The notes beneath the pieces are model-generated. The model was given only the letters and a program-made list of their open reading frames with translations, was not told the origin of the DNA and did no database searches. Both the position numbers and the translations under genes were made by a program. This document shows, in pieces, positions 16,096 through 24,739 of a stretch of 64,000 bases of DNA (its first letter is position 1; each line of letters opens with the position of its first letter). The stretch is from Roseiflexus sp. RS-1 (GTDB taxonomy: Bacteria > Chloroflexota > Chloroflexia > Chloroflexales > Roseiflexaceae): assembly GCF_000016665.1 (NCBI RefSeq), contig NC_009523.1:3781501-3845500 (forward strand), written 5' to 3'.

Positions 16096-16841
16096 GGCGC
16101 TACCTTTCCTATGCCTGCAAACCTGATCTGTTTCGGCGCTGTCGCGCTATTGATGATAACATTGCCCTCCTTGTTGTAGACTGCCGGATAGTACTGCACC
16201 GACGTATCCCAGTTGCGCGCCGCCAGTGCCATTCCAACGCTCATCACCGCCGTGCCGCCGGTAATGTCAACCGCCGCTGGCAACGCCTGCACCGGTCCGT
16301 GCGCCTCACGCAACGCCTGCATCGTCGCGCGAAACGTCTCGTCGAGCGACGTGGCATCGGCAATGTCGATTGTGTGGACATCCACATTGTTCTCGATCAG
16401 CCACTGGGTCAGATCACTTAACTTTGATCGAGCGTCGCGCCGCACCTGCGGCGACACAATCAGCCAGCAATGGCGCAGCGCGCGACCCGGTTGATGCCAT
16501 TCGAGGATCGCCCGCTCCGGACCCTGGGGACGCAACCCGACCGGCAACACCAGCGCGCTGTGCGGCTCGATGCGCTCCGCCGGGATCACCTCGATGGTCT
16601 GCGTCTTCCTGGCGATCCCTTCGATCACTCTGCGCACGCCCCAGACGAGGAAGGGAAAGATCAGCGCCGAACCGACAATGATCCCGATCAATGTGGTCGG
16701 TTGCGCGCCAAACATCAGCAGCACCAGTTCGTACAGCGCATTGCCGAGCATAGCCAGCACCAGCGACGCGACGATGAACAGCGCCGGTGCGCGCGAGTCG
16801 AGAAACGGCGCCAGAAAGTCACCCAAACGATTCAACTTCAC
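16092..16841 (-). CDS. Membrane-anchored CARF-domain protein
   Basis: I place the start at GTG 16841, which has GGAGGA 5 bases upstream; an ATG at 16883 has none. The 249-residue product has two hydrophobic helices (about 20-44 and 50-68), a basic linker, and a soluble domain from about 122. In that domain CWLIVSPQ starts the first strand and DITGGTAVMSVGMALAA (192-208) is the classic CARF ligand-binding motif. CARF domains bind cyclic oligoadenylates made by Cas10. A TM-CARF layout is known from Cam1, which depolarises the membrane when activated; Cam1 has one N-terminal helix, so this two-helix version may be a variant. It overlaps the WYL gene by 23 bp. Confidence 0.85.
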   Translation of the reverse strand: MKLNRLGDFLAPFLDSRAPALFIVASLVLAMLGNALYELVLLMFGAQPTTLIGIIVGSALIFPFLVWGVRRVIEGIARKTQTIEVIPAERIEPHSALVLPVGLRPQGPERAILEWHQPGRALRHCWLIVSPQVRRDARSKLSDLTQWLIENNVDVHTIDIADATSLDETFRATMQALREAHGPVQALPAAVDITGGTAVMSVGMALAARNWDTSVQYYPAVYNKEGNVIINSATAPKQIRFAGIGKVAP

Positions 16842-17877
16842 GTTCTCCTCCAGGCTGTTCAGCATCGGTTGCGTAGAGCGCAACCATGCGTTGTACGCTT
16901 TCGCGCATCATATCCACCAGTTGCGCCGGTTCGATCACGCGACAATGCTCACGATAGCGCATCAATATCTGGTGAGCGCGCCACAGATCGTTCGTGACCG
17001 CTGTCACCTCCGCCGAACCATCGTCGGCGTAGGCGATCTCACTTTTCGGAAACCAGTGCGCCACATCGCGCGTGCGCGCCACCGCTGGCGCCAGCCAGTA
17101 GCGCAACGTGTACGTCGGTCGCCGGTAGTCGCGGTGCAGCGCGTTCGGCAGACGCCGCACACTGTTGGGAACGATGCGATCAAGGCGGTAGAGCACAAAT
17201 CGCTCGCGGAGCGCCGGGACGTCGCTCTGAAGACAGAACGCATCCAGGTAGGTGTGTCCCTCGCGATAGACGAATTCGAGCGGGGCGACCCGATGGTGCA
17301 GTGCGGCGCCATCGGGGGTGTGCGGCGAGCGGTAGTCGAACTCGATTTCACGCTTCCTGATCACCCCTTTCAACAGATTCATCATCGTATCGACGCCACG
17401 CGCCGGTGCACGCGGACGATCAACCCGCGGCGATGCGGTCATTTCACGCAACTGGTTGCGACGTTTTTCCGGCATGAGCAGCGTTACGCGCTCCAGAAAG
17501 GTGCGGATCTGCCCGGCAAGCGGAAGATCGCTCTCGCTATACGCATCGATCAGGAACGCCACTGCTTCGATCTCTTCGTCTGGCAGATCGAGCACCGTCA
17601 GGTCTCCCGGTGAAACCAGCACATATGTACCGTTCCGTTCACGCTGAATATCGCAGTTATACTCCTGGCGCAGCGCGGCAATGTCGTGACGCAGCGCCGC
17701 CGCCGCATCGGATGGATAGATCCCATCAGGCACATCAGGGAATGCGGCATTGGCATCAGCGATCAGAACACGCCCCGTCGCCGATCCGCGAATGAGACGT
17801 TGCACCAGAAAAAGACGCCGCCGATGGATGAGTTGAGAACTGCGCTTATTGCCGCCACGTCGAGACCCTTCGCCCAT
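16819..17877 (-). CDS. WYL-domain transcriptional regulator
   Basis: The 352-residue protein starts at an ATG with AGGAGG about 6 bases upstream, 10 bp after the CARF-HEPN gene. A DNA-binding region covers about residues 10-90 (YPSDAAAALRHDIAALRQEY), followed by a WYL domain near 165-245 (REIEFDYRSPHTPDG, then EGHTYLDAFCLQSDVPALRERFVLYRLDRI) and a C-terminal WCX extension. Such regulators repress or activate defence genes in response to a ligand. Its place inside the CARF operon suggests that it controls this operon. Confidence 0.9.
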   Translation of the reverse strand: MGEGSRRGGNKRSSQLIHRRRLFLVQRLIRGSATGRVLIADANAAFPDVPDGIYPSDAAAALRHDIAALRQEYNCDIQRERNGTYVLVSPGDLTVLDLPDEEIEAVAFLIDAYSESDLPLAGQIRTFLERVTLLMPEKRRNQLREMTASPRVDRPRAPARGVDTMMNLLKGVIRKREIEFDYRSPHTPDGAALHHRVAPLEFVYREGHTYLDAFCLQSDVPALRERFVLYRLDRIVPNSVRRLPNALHRDYRRPTYTLRYWLAPAVARTRDVAHWFPKSEIAYADDGSAEVTAVTNDLWRAHQILMRYREHCRVIEPAQLVDMMRESVQRMVALYATDAEQPGGEREVESFG

Positions 17878-17887
17878 GACCACCTCC

Positions 17888-19285
17888 TCAGGCTGCAAGT
17901 GAAACGAACCGATGGACCCGCTCCCACTCCTGGCGCGACCTGCCGATCAGTGCAAAGAAGCGATCCAGCAATTCCTCGACAATATCGGCGAACTGTTCGT
18001 ACTCAAGGGAGGAAATCGGGCGGAACCCATGCGCCAGGATACTGGTGTTGCGCACATACGAGCGCTGGCGAATATCGCCGATATTCCATCCGCGCACCAG
18101 CGGATCGTCGAGCGCCTGGAGCAGCATATAGCCGTCGAACAGCGCGATGGAGCGTTCTGAAGAAGGCAGCGGGTACTGTTTGCGAAACCCCTGGTCGCGC
18201 TGCGCCTGCCGGTAGCGATCATCGAGGTCAGGGACGCGCCGCAGGGCGGCATCAAACGATGGTTCCGCCGTCCAGATGCCGTAGGTCGCCAGGCGATGCT
18301 GCGACAGCAATTCCAGGCAGCGGTAGCGCATCAGCGCCGCGACATCGTAGCGTTCCTGGGCTGCGCGGCGCAGTGCGGCGCTGTGAAGCGAACCGAGCAA
18401 CGCCAGCCCCTGATTCAGATCGCGTAGTGCCGTCAGCGCATCGGCTGGCGGGGTCTTGCGCTGGGTCAGACGTCGGTTGATGGCGGTTAACTGCGCCAGC
18501 GTCTCGCGTTGCGCCTGCAACACACTCCGCGCTGGCTGCAGATCGGCTGGCAGATCGGCGCGCGCCAGCACGCGGTCGAGCGCATCACCCGCCTGATGGG
18601 GCGCAAAACTGTCCCACGCAAGGTACGCCGTCGACAGATCGGCATAGATCGCATAATCGGGATTGTCCGGAACCCGCTGCGCCAGATCGCGGAAGATCTT
18701 CTCAGCGCTGGCATAGTCGTGGTTGTTATGTAAACGACGCGCCTCAGCCGCCTCCAGGTCGCCGAAGACGGTATACGGGTCTTCCGGTGTTGCGAGGCGC
18801 TGCGTTCCGGGCACCGGACGACCATCGGCATAATCGCTATCGACATAGACTGCCGCCAGGCGCAGCACATGCGCTGCTTTTGCCAGCCCAACGGTCATCG
18901 TCGATTTACCGCCGGTCAGATCGACGGCAATCTCGTGACGCTCCAGGTCGCGCCAGCGATCAAGAACCGTCCGCAACCCGGTGTAGACGCGCAGCACACT
19001 GGAATAATCGCCGTCCGGGCAGAACCAGTCATCGGGGGAACAGCGCAGCGGCGCCTGATCGGCGACCTGCGCGAGTCGTTGACGCACCTCGTCCAGCTTT
19101 GGGCGGGATTGATCGGTGAGCAAAAACGCTACCCGCTCCGGGTTGAGACCGGCGATCAGGAGCGCCGGTGTATCCGCCTGAAGTGTACCGACCAGCACCA
19201 GACCGCGAAATGCACACCCGTCTGCGGTAGCGCGAAAGGACGCGAAGATTTCGGGAAAAGGGATCCGCTTATCAGACGCCGTCAT
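17888..19285 (-). CDS. CARF-HEPN ribonuclease, TIGR02710 (Csm6/Csx1-like) family
   Basis: The protein has 465 residues; the ATG follows GGGAGGTG at 7 bases. Residues about 28-160 form a CARF domain with LVLVGTLQ at its start and VDLTGGKSTMTVGLAKAA (121-138), the binding loop for cyclic oligoadenylate. The C-terminal part is helical and carries RNTSILAHG, with Arg412 and His419 as an RX6H HEPN ribonuclease motif. I infer a non-specific RNase switched on by type III signalling. It is the first gene of the operon with WYL, TM-CARF and Csx15-like genes. No cas10 is in the window to make the signal. Confidence 0.88.
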   Translation of the reverse strand: MTASDKRIPFPEIFASFRATADGCAFRGLVLVGTLQADTPALLIAGLNPERVAFLLTDQSRPKLDEVRQRLAQVADQAPLRCSPDDWFCPDGDYSSVLRVYTGLRTVLDRWRDLERHEIAVDLTGGKSTMTVGLAKAAHVLRLAAVYVDSDYADGRPVPGTQRLATPEDPYTVFGDLEAAEARRLHNNHDYASAEKIFRDLAQRVPDNPDYAIYADLSTAYLAWDSFAPHQAGDALDRVLARADLPADLQPARSVLQAQRETLAQLTAINRRLTQRKTPPADALTALRDLNQGLALLGSLHSAALRRAAQERYDVAALMRYRCLELLSQHRLATYGIWTAEPSFDAALRRVPDLDDRYRQAQRDQGFRKQYPLPSSERSIALFDGYMLLQALDDPLVRGWNIGDIRQRSYVRNTSILAHGFRPISSLEYEQFADIVEELLDRFFALIGRSRQEWERVHRFVSLAA

Positions 19286-19474
19286 TACTACACCTCCCAC
19301 TGCGCTGGATATGTCTGCTGAAGAGTATACATCCAGAAGCCGTCACAAACGTGACGGACCGCAGGGAAGCAGCGATGTGTCATCGCAAAGGGTGCCGATA
19401 TTCAGTGCGGCGTGAGTGTGAGAAGAGGACGCCGACATTGATCGCAGCGCGCGAAGCGCCCCACAACAGGCGAC

Positions 19475-19580
19475 CTCTCAAGTGTAGAGTTTTTTGGGAG
19501 AGATGAGCGATGTTCTGCATTCCTATGCGCCTTTGCCCCTCATCTCCCCACCCCCTTCTCCCACAAGGGGTTGAAAGGGG
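19475..19580. repeat. Dispersed intergenic repeat, second copy
   Basis: This block matches bases about 136-250 nearly base for base (AGTGTAGAGTTTTTTGGG, then the GATGTTCTGCATTCC stretch, then CCCCTTCTCCCACA). It follows the CARF operon start and so lies on the far side of the CRISPR region from the first copy. Confidence 0.75.
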
Positions 19581-19602
19581 GTGAGGTGTCGGGGTCGGGG
19601 CA

Positions 19603-19841
19603 CGGCATGCCGTGCCCCGACGTCGCTGCCGCGTCGCGGTATGCCGCGCCCCGACGTCGCTGCCGCGTCGCGGTATGCCGCGCCCCGACGTCGCTGCCGC
19701 GTCGCGGTATGCCCCGCGCCCCGACGTCGCTGCCGCGTCGCGGTATGCCGCGCCCCGACGTCGCTGCCGCAACGCGGTATGCCGCGCCCCGACGTCGCTG
19801 CCGCAACGCGGTATGCCGCGCCCCGACGTCGCTGCCGCGTC
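19603..19841. repeat. 34-bp tandem repeat
   Basis: Unit CGGTATGCCGCGCCCCGACG then TCGCTGCCGCGTCG is repeated about seven times with small changes (GTCGCGG or AACGCGG at the joint; one copy has two extra bases). All apparent frames here are repeat artefacts. Confidence 0.9.
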
Positions 19842-20281
19842 GGCATCACGAGCGGGAGCGCTGACGGCGCTGCATCAGGTTTCATGCGCCGTCTACAGTA
19901 TTTCTCAGATACCTTGACTCTTGTCCGAATCTACCGTGTCGCACCAGGCGTCCGTTTCCAGCAGGGCGTAGACCGAAATTATGGTTTTTGAAGAAATAAT
20001 CCGCTCTCGCCCGCGCAGGCGGGCTTTGCCCTGGATAGCCAAGGGCTTAAGTCCCACGGCTAGCGCAGTAGAGCGGATTATAGCAGTTCCCATAGAAGTT
20101 GAACCCAATGGACAGGGTTGAACGCTCCCAGAATCGCACGCCCCACGTGACAACCGAAATGAATTTCGGTCTACACTCTGCCGGACGCGGGCACCGCGCG
20201 CGACGCGGTAGACACAGACGGCTGAAAAACGCCGTCATTTCCACGCGGGCGAGAAAAGTACGCTGCATGGTCTGCACATGC
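19842..20281. other. Intergenic region between CARF operon and penicillinase-like gene
   Basis: No gene is supported. It includes the 86-bp palindromic element at 19996-20081 and a diverged copy of the ATGAATTTCGGT palindrome at about 20153-20172. The remainder shows nothing recognisable. Confidence 0.6.
19996..20081. repeat. 86-bp palindromic (REP/MITE-like) element
   Basis: The ends are a perfect 12-bp inverted repeat, ATAATCCGCTCT at 19996-20007 and its complement at 20070-20081. Inside are further self-complementary stretches (CCCGCGCAGGCGGG, GCCAAGGGCTTAAGTCCC). The element could fold into one long hairpin. No target duplication is clear. Confidence 0.7.
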
Positions 20282-21832
20282 TCAGAGGTTCTGTGCTGGC
20301 AGCGGGTTGAAGTAGGTATAGACCAGTCGTGAGAACGCGGCAATCGTGGACATCATGATCCGGTCAGGGACCGGCGCATCACCTGCAGCAATCGGACGAT
20401 ACACATAAATCGCTACTACATAGTCGCCGCCGGGGGAGCGCACAATCCCTACATCTGCCTGCATATCCTCAATCCAACCGCTTTTGTGCTCAACTCTTAC
20501 CCCTTCAGGAATACCGGCGACCATCCGTCGTTTGTCGCCATTTTCGGCGAGGCGGTCGAGCATCTCGAGACACCGTTCCGGTGTGAGGGTATCACCGAAC
20601 TTCTCCAGCAGCATTCCTTCACCGCGCGCGCAGCGATCGACCTCGGCGTACAGACTCGCCATTTCCCGCGGGGTGGTGCGCAGGTAACGCCCTGCCTCGG
20701 TGTACGGCGGCTTTCCGCCGCGGGCAGGACCCGCCTTCACCTTCAGTTTCATCAGTTTGATGTAGTCCTGCGCCTCGAATGGGACGTACTGAAATGTCTC
20801 AGGAAAGCCGAGGTCAGCCAGCATCTTGCTCATTCGCTCTGCGCCGACGATGGCATCCTCGGTGCCGACGCCGCCGATCGACGCGGCAAGGAGCGCATTC
20901 GCTGCCAGATTGTCGCTCTCGACAATCATGTTGCGCAATGCGGTTTGCTGCTTTTCGGTGAAATCAGGGAGATTGATATAGGCGTTGAGCATGATCGGCA
21001 TTTTGATCGTGCTGGCGGCGGCAAATGCGGTATCGGGATTGAGTGCGGCAACGACTTCGTCCTGCGCCAGATCGTAGACATACACGCCGATCACCCCGCG
21101 CCATGTTTCAGCCATCGCCTGAAGCTGATCCTGGAGCATCTGCGGATCTGGACGTGCCGCCAGTCCACGTTGCGGGGTCAGCGTCAGTGTTACGCGCCGC
21201 GGCGCGCCGACAGAGCGCAGGCGGTCGTCGATCTGTCGCACAGCATCATCGATGTCGATGCTCAACCCGCCTTCCATGACGAAACTGCGCGAAATTGCAG
21301 CGGTTCCAGTGATGATCGAAAACTGCGCCGGAATGCTTGCCCGTTCATTCAGCGTTGCCAGCGCTTCGCGCAGTTTTGCTTCATCGTAGACCACATGCAA
21401 GGGGATGCGCCTGCCAGCCGACGCCGCGCGCGCAGCGTCGATCATAGCATCGAGATCCAGGCGCATATCGATATCTTCGACACGCAGCAGCAATTCCTGA
21501 TCACCGGCGCGAATATCGAGCGGGCGCAGCAACGGCGCCAGGCGCGCCGTCAATTCACGCCGCGCTTCGGTGGGCGTCAGCCCACCGACCTCGATGCCCG
21601 CGATATAGACCCCCTCCGCCAGGCGCGGCTCTGGCGTGGCGGTGGGCACAGGAGTCGGTGTGGGAAGCGGTGATGGAACCGGCGTCGCCGTGGCATCCGG
21701 TGTCGGTGAAGCCACAGATGGCGGGGCGACCGATTGCGCTGCCGGTGTACTGCATGCGACCAGCAGCAACAGACTGATGAGAAGATACCATCTGCGCAGC
21801 AACGTGGCGTGCGCTCGTGTCGTGTCGTTCAT
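20282..21832 (-). CDS. Lipoprotein with beta-lactamase/transpeptidase-like serine hydrolase domain
   Basis: The 516-residue protein has a lipoprotein signal (LLLLVACS), a Pro/Thr linker to about residue 68, and a VanW-like substrate-binding region (GVYIAGIEVGGLTPTEARREL). The C-terminal class A beta-lactamase fold has Ser-X-X-Lys in AASTIKMP, SDN in VESDNLAANALL, and KSG in VEHKSGWIED. It is probably anchored at the cell surface. The domain may act on peptidoglycan or beta-lactams; which one cannot be told. The start has no clear Shine-Dalgarno. Confidence 0.85.
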   Translation of the reverse strand: MNDTTRAHATLLRRWYLLISLLLLVACSTPAAQSVAPPSVASPTPDATATPVPSPLPTPTPVPTATPEPRLAEGVYIAGIEVGGLTPTEARRELTARLAPLLRPLDIRAGDQELLLRVEDIDMRLDLDAMIDAARAASAGRRIPLHVVYDEAKLREALATLNERASIPAQFSIITGTAAISRSFVMEGGLSIDIDDAVRQIDDRLRSVGAPRRVTLTLTPQRGLAARPDPQMLQDQLQAMAETWRGVIGVYVYDLAQDEVVAALNPDTAFAAASTIKMPIMLNAYINLPDFTEKQQTALRNMIVESDNLAANALLAASIGGVGTEDAIVGAERMSKMLADLGFPETFQYVPFEAQDYIKLMKLKVKAGPARGGKPPYTEAGRYLRTTPREMASLYAEVDRCARGEGMLLEKFGDTLTPERCLEMLDRLAENGDKRRMVAGIPEGVRVEHKSGWIEDMQADVGIVRSPGGDYVVAIYVYRPIAAGDAPVPDRIMMSTIAAFSRLVYTYFNPLPAQNL

Positions 21833-22187
21833 GAACGAAATGCCTCGATGAACATAGACTCAGGAATGTGTGGAAGAACCAGGAATCGAGAACTGAGAAC
21901 CAGGAACCGAGAAACGGATGAGGGGCCTGGGGTCAGGGGTTGGAAATCCTCTCCGCGTTCAACCTTCAACACCCTCGCGCCACTGCTCTCGCTGCCGGTC
22001 TGGGCGCAGCGTCGCTGCGCCCCTGCGTTGCCTCCCGCCGCCGGTCCCGGCGCAGCGCCGCTGCGCCCCTACACGTTGTCGTCCCACGTTCAACGTGCAA
22101 CGTTCAACCTTCAACCCCTCGCGCTTCGCGCCTCGCGCCTCCGAATGGTATACTACCACATATTTACGCGACGACTTGCGCAACGGT
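21833..22187. repeat. Intergenic region with minisatellite fragments
   Basis: The stretch holds two fragments of the CAACCTTCAAC family (about 21957-21972 and 22088-22116) and two similar inverted repeats built on GGGCGCAGCGTCGCTGCGCC (about 22000-22022 and 22049-22070). A TATACT box at 22149-22154 may be the -10 element of the downstream gene; no fitting -35 is seen. Confidence 0.6.
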
Positions 22188-23285
22188 ATGATTACGACCC
22201 TTCCTGAACGGATCGCAGCGCTGCCGCCAGCGGATCGTGCGCGGTGCGAACGTCTCTTTTTCGTCCAGCGCACCGAGGGGCGAGCGGTGATACCGGCTGC
22301 AATGGAGTCCTGGGTGACTGCCAGTTTTGGCGCGATCGATCGGGTGCGTCACCAGACGATCGTGCGGGTTGTCAACCGTTTCACCCTCGAAGGAACGCTC
22401 TTCAACCCGCTGCGCGCTCTACGACCGGCAGGAGCGATGGTGAGCGACGAAGAACTGCACGCCTGGATAGCCGCCGAGTTGAACCATCTCGACTTCTTTG
22501 CGCAACCACTCGATGCGACCAGCGCCGACGTGTTTGGACGCATCCGTGGTCGCTTCTGCATCAGCGCGTCGAACATCGCCAAATACGACGGCTGGCACGG
22601 GCTGGTGATCTTCGATGAACCACATCCTCTCCGCTTCGACCGCGATCAGTTCGCTGATTACCTGGACGTCGCGCTGCGCTGGCTCGAAACGGCTCACCGC
22701 CACGACCCCCAGGCCATCTACCCGATGATCACCTGGAACTGTCTGCCGCGCAGCGGCGCCACCATCGCCCACGGACATATGCAGATGTCGCTGGCGCGCG
22801 AGATGCACTACACCCGCCCGGAACTCTGGCGGCGCGCTGCGCTTCAGTACGGCAGCGTCGAGCGCTACTTCGCCGATCTGGTGATGACCCATGCCAGCCT
22901 GGGTCTGCTGCTCGCCGATACGCCCGACGGTCAGATGTTTGTTCACCTGACGCCGCTGCGCAACCGCGAAGTCATTGCACTGCTGTCGCTTCCATCAGTT
23001 TCTTCATTGCCCGCTCTTGCCGAACGTCTGACGGCGTTGATCTACCCGACGCTGCGAGCGATGATCGACCGCCAGGGCGTGCGCGCGTTCAACGTCGGCA
23101 TCGCACTGCCGCCGTTGACCGACGCAACCGGAGCGTGGAACCGCATGCCGGTCATTGCGCGCCTCGCCGACCGTGGACCGGCGCTGAGCGTCCGCAATGA
23201 CTGGGGGGCGATGGAACTGTTCGCCACCGGTTGTGTCACGGTTGACCCGTTCGAGGTGGCGACAACGCTCCGCCGAACAGGATAG
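22188..23285 (+). CDS. GalT/HIT-fold nucleotidyltransferase-like protein
   Basis: The 365-residue protein starts at an ATG about 34 bases after a TATACT box; the frame stays open upstream through repeats only. The motif IAHGHMQMSLA has the His-X-His-X-Gln signature of galactose-1-phosphate uridylyltransferases and Ap4A phosphorylases, and the earlier segment RFCISASNIAKYDGWHGLVIF resembles the half-barrel of that fold. The substrate cannot be assigned. It is monocistronic and converges on the protease gene. Confidence 0.65.
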   Translation: MITTLPERIAALPPADRARCERLFFVQRTEGRAVIPAAMESWVTASFGAIDRVRHQTIVRVVNRFTLEGTLFNPLRALRPAGAMVSDEELHAWIAAELNHLDFFAQPLDATSADVFGRIRGRFCISASNIAKYDGWHGLVIFDEPHPLRFDRDQFADYLDVALRWLETAHRHDPQAIYPMITWNCLPRSGATIAHGHMQMSLAREMHYTRPELWRRAALQYGSVERYFADLVMTHASLGLLLADTPDGQMFVHLTPLRNREVIALLSLPSVSSLPALAERLTALIYPTLRAMIDRQGVRAFNVGIALPPLTDATGAWNRMPVIARLADRGPALSVRNDWGAMELFATGCVTVDPFEVATTLRRTG

Positions 23286-23294
23286 ACGCTGCGC

Positions 23295-24536
23295 TCATGC
23301 CTCCGGTCGCGTGCCGAGCGTGACGTCGAGCGACAGTTGCTCACTATCGCGCAGCACTTCGAGCGTCACCACATCACCCGGCTTGTACTCCAGCAACAAC
23401 GCGCGCAGCGATTGTCCTGGACCGATCGGCTTGCCGTTGACCTTTGTCACAATATCGCCGCTGCGCAAACCCGCGCGCGCCGCCGGTCCGCCCGGCTCGA
23501 CGGCAGCGATCAGCGCGCCAGCATTGACCGGCAGATTGTTATCGAGCGCCAGCATTGCATCGATGGTACCGAACCGCACGCCGAGGAAGGGATACACAAC
23601 CTTGCCGTTCGCAATCAATTGCTCACTCACCCGCTTCGCAATCGAACTCGGCACCGCAAAGCCAAGCCCCTCGGCAGGCGCTGACCCCAATCCGCCGCCG
23701 CGCACGACAAGAGTGTTGATGCCAATCACTTCACCCCGCAGATTGATCAACGGACCGCCGCTGTTCCCGCTGTTGATCGCCGCATCGGTCTGGATCAACC
23801 CTTCGGGCGCATTGCCGCCGAGTGAACGGTTCAGCGCACTCACCACGCCGACAGTCACAGTATTGCGGAAATCACCCAACGGGCTGCCAATTGCAATCAC
23901 CGTTTCACCGGGTTGCAGCGCGTCGGAGTCGCCCAGCACCGCAACCCCCGGCACCGGACCATCAACCTTGACGACTGCCAGGTCCATCAACGGATCGGCG
24001 CCGATCAGTTTCGCGTCGCGGCGCGAACCGTCATAGAAGATGACCGAGAGCGAACGATGCCCCTCAATGACGTGATTGTTTGTAAGAATGTAACCATCGG
24101 CGCTGATGATGACCCCTGAACCGCTCCCACGACGCACCAAACCGCCCGGCTGATCCGGAAGCGGAAACGGCAGATCGCCGAGCAACGGCGATGCCTGCGC
24201 GCCAGATGCCAGCGTATTGACAACTGTGACAACCGCCGGCGATACCTTCTGGACGACCTCGACCACCGGCGAGGCGGATGCCGGTGCGACCGGGGCGATG
24301 GTGGGCGCTGGCGCAATCGTCGGCGCTGGCGCTGGCGTGTTACCGGGAGCGACCGTGGGCGCTGGCGCCGACACCGGAACAGGCGCCGGACTCGTCGGCT
24401 GCGCCGCGATGCGCTCTATCTGCTGCTGCGTCACATACCAGGCAACGCCGCCACCAGCCAGTGCGCCGATCAGCGCACCGATCAGCAACGTTGCGATCAT
24501 GCCAAAGATCAGGGCAAATTTTGTTCCACGCTCCAT
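23295..24536 (-). CDS. HtrA/DegP-family serine protease with PDZ domain
   Basis: The 413-residue protein starts at an ATG with GGAGG upstream. One transmembrane helix (about 9-35) anchors it, followed by an Ala/Pro-rich linker. The trypsin-like domain carries the triad His in TNNHVIEGH, Asp in DLAVVKVDG and Ser in NSGNSGGPL. A C-terminal PDZ domain begins near LGVRFGTIDA. These proteases deal with misfolded proteins outside the membrane. Confidence 0.95.
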   Translation of the reverse strand: MERGTKFALIFGMIATLLIGALIGALAGGGVAWYVTQQQIERIAAQPTSPAPVPVSAPAPTVAPGNTPAPAPTIAPAPTIAPVAPASASPVVEVVQKVSPAVVTVVNTLASGAQASPLLGDLPFPLPDQPGGLVRRGSGSGVIISADGYILTNNHVIEGHRSLSVIFYDGSRRDAKLIGADPLMDLAVVKVDGPVPGVAVLGDSDALQPGETVIAIGSPLGDFRNTVTVGVVSALNRSLGGNAPEGLIQTDAAINSGNSGGPLINLRGEVIGINTLVVRGGGLGSAPAEGLGFAVPSSIAKRVSEQLIANGKVVYPFLGVRFGTIDAMLALDNNLPVNAGALIAAVEPGGPAARAGLRSGDIVTKVNGKPIGPGQSLRALLLEYKPGDVVTLEVLRDSEQLSLDVTLGTRPEA

Positions 24537-24656
24537 AGAGCGACCTCCTGTGCTATGCTTCTGTATAAAGTATGCGCTCCCGATATAAACACAATGTTAG
24601 ACCAGCATAAGAAACTGCTAAGTCTTGAGCGCCGGTAGTAAAGGCATCGTTCCGGG

Positions 24657-24685
24657 TTGGCGCAGAACTGCGTATGCGGTATAAT
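24657..24685 (+). promoter_or_regulatory. Sigma-70-type promoter of hybrid kinase gene
   Basis: TTGGCG (24657-24662) and TATAAT (24680-24685) are 17 bp apart, and transcription would begin about 50 bp before the ATG at 24740. Confidence 0.7.
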
Positions 24686-24739
24686 GTGGAAAAGTATGAT
24701 TTCAAGCCGTCTCCGCGATACGTGATCGATGGTTGACTG

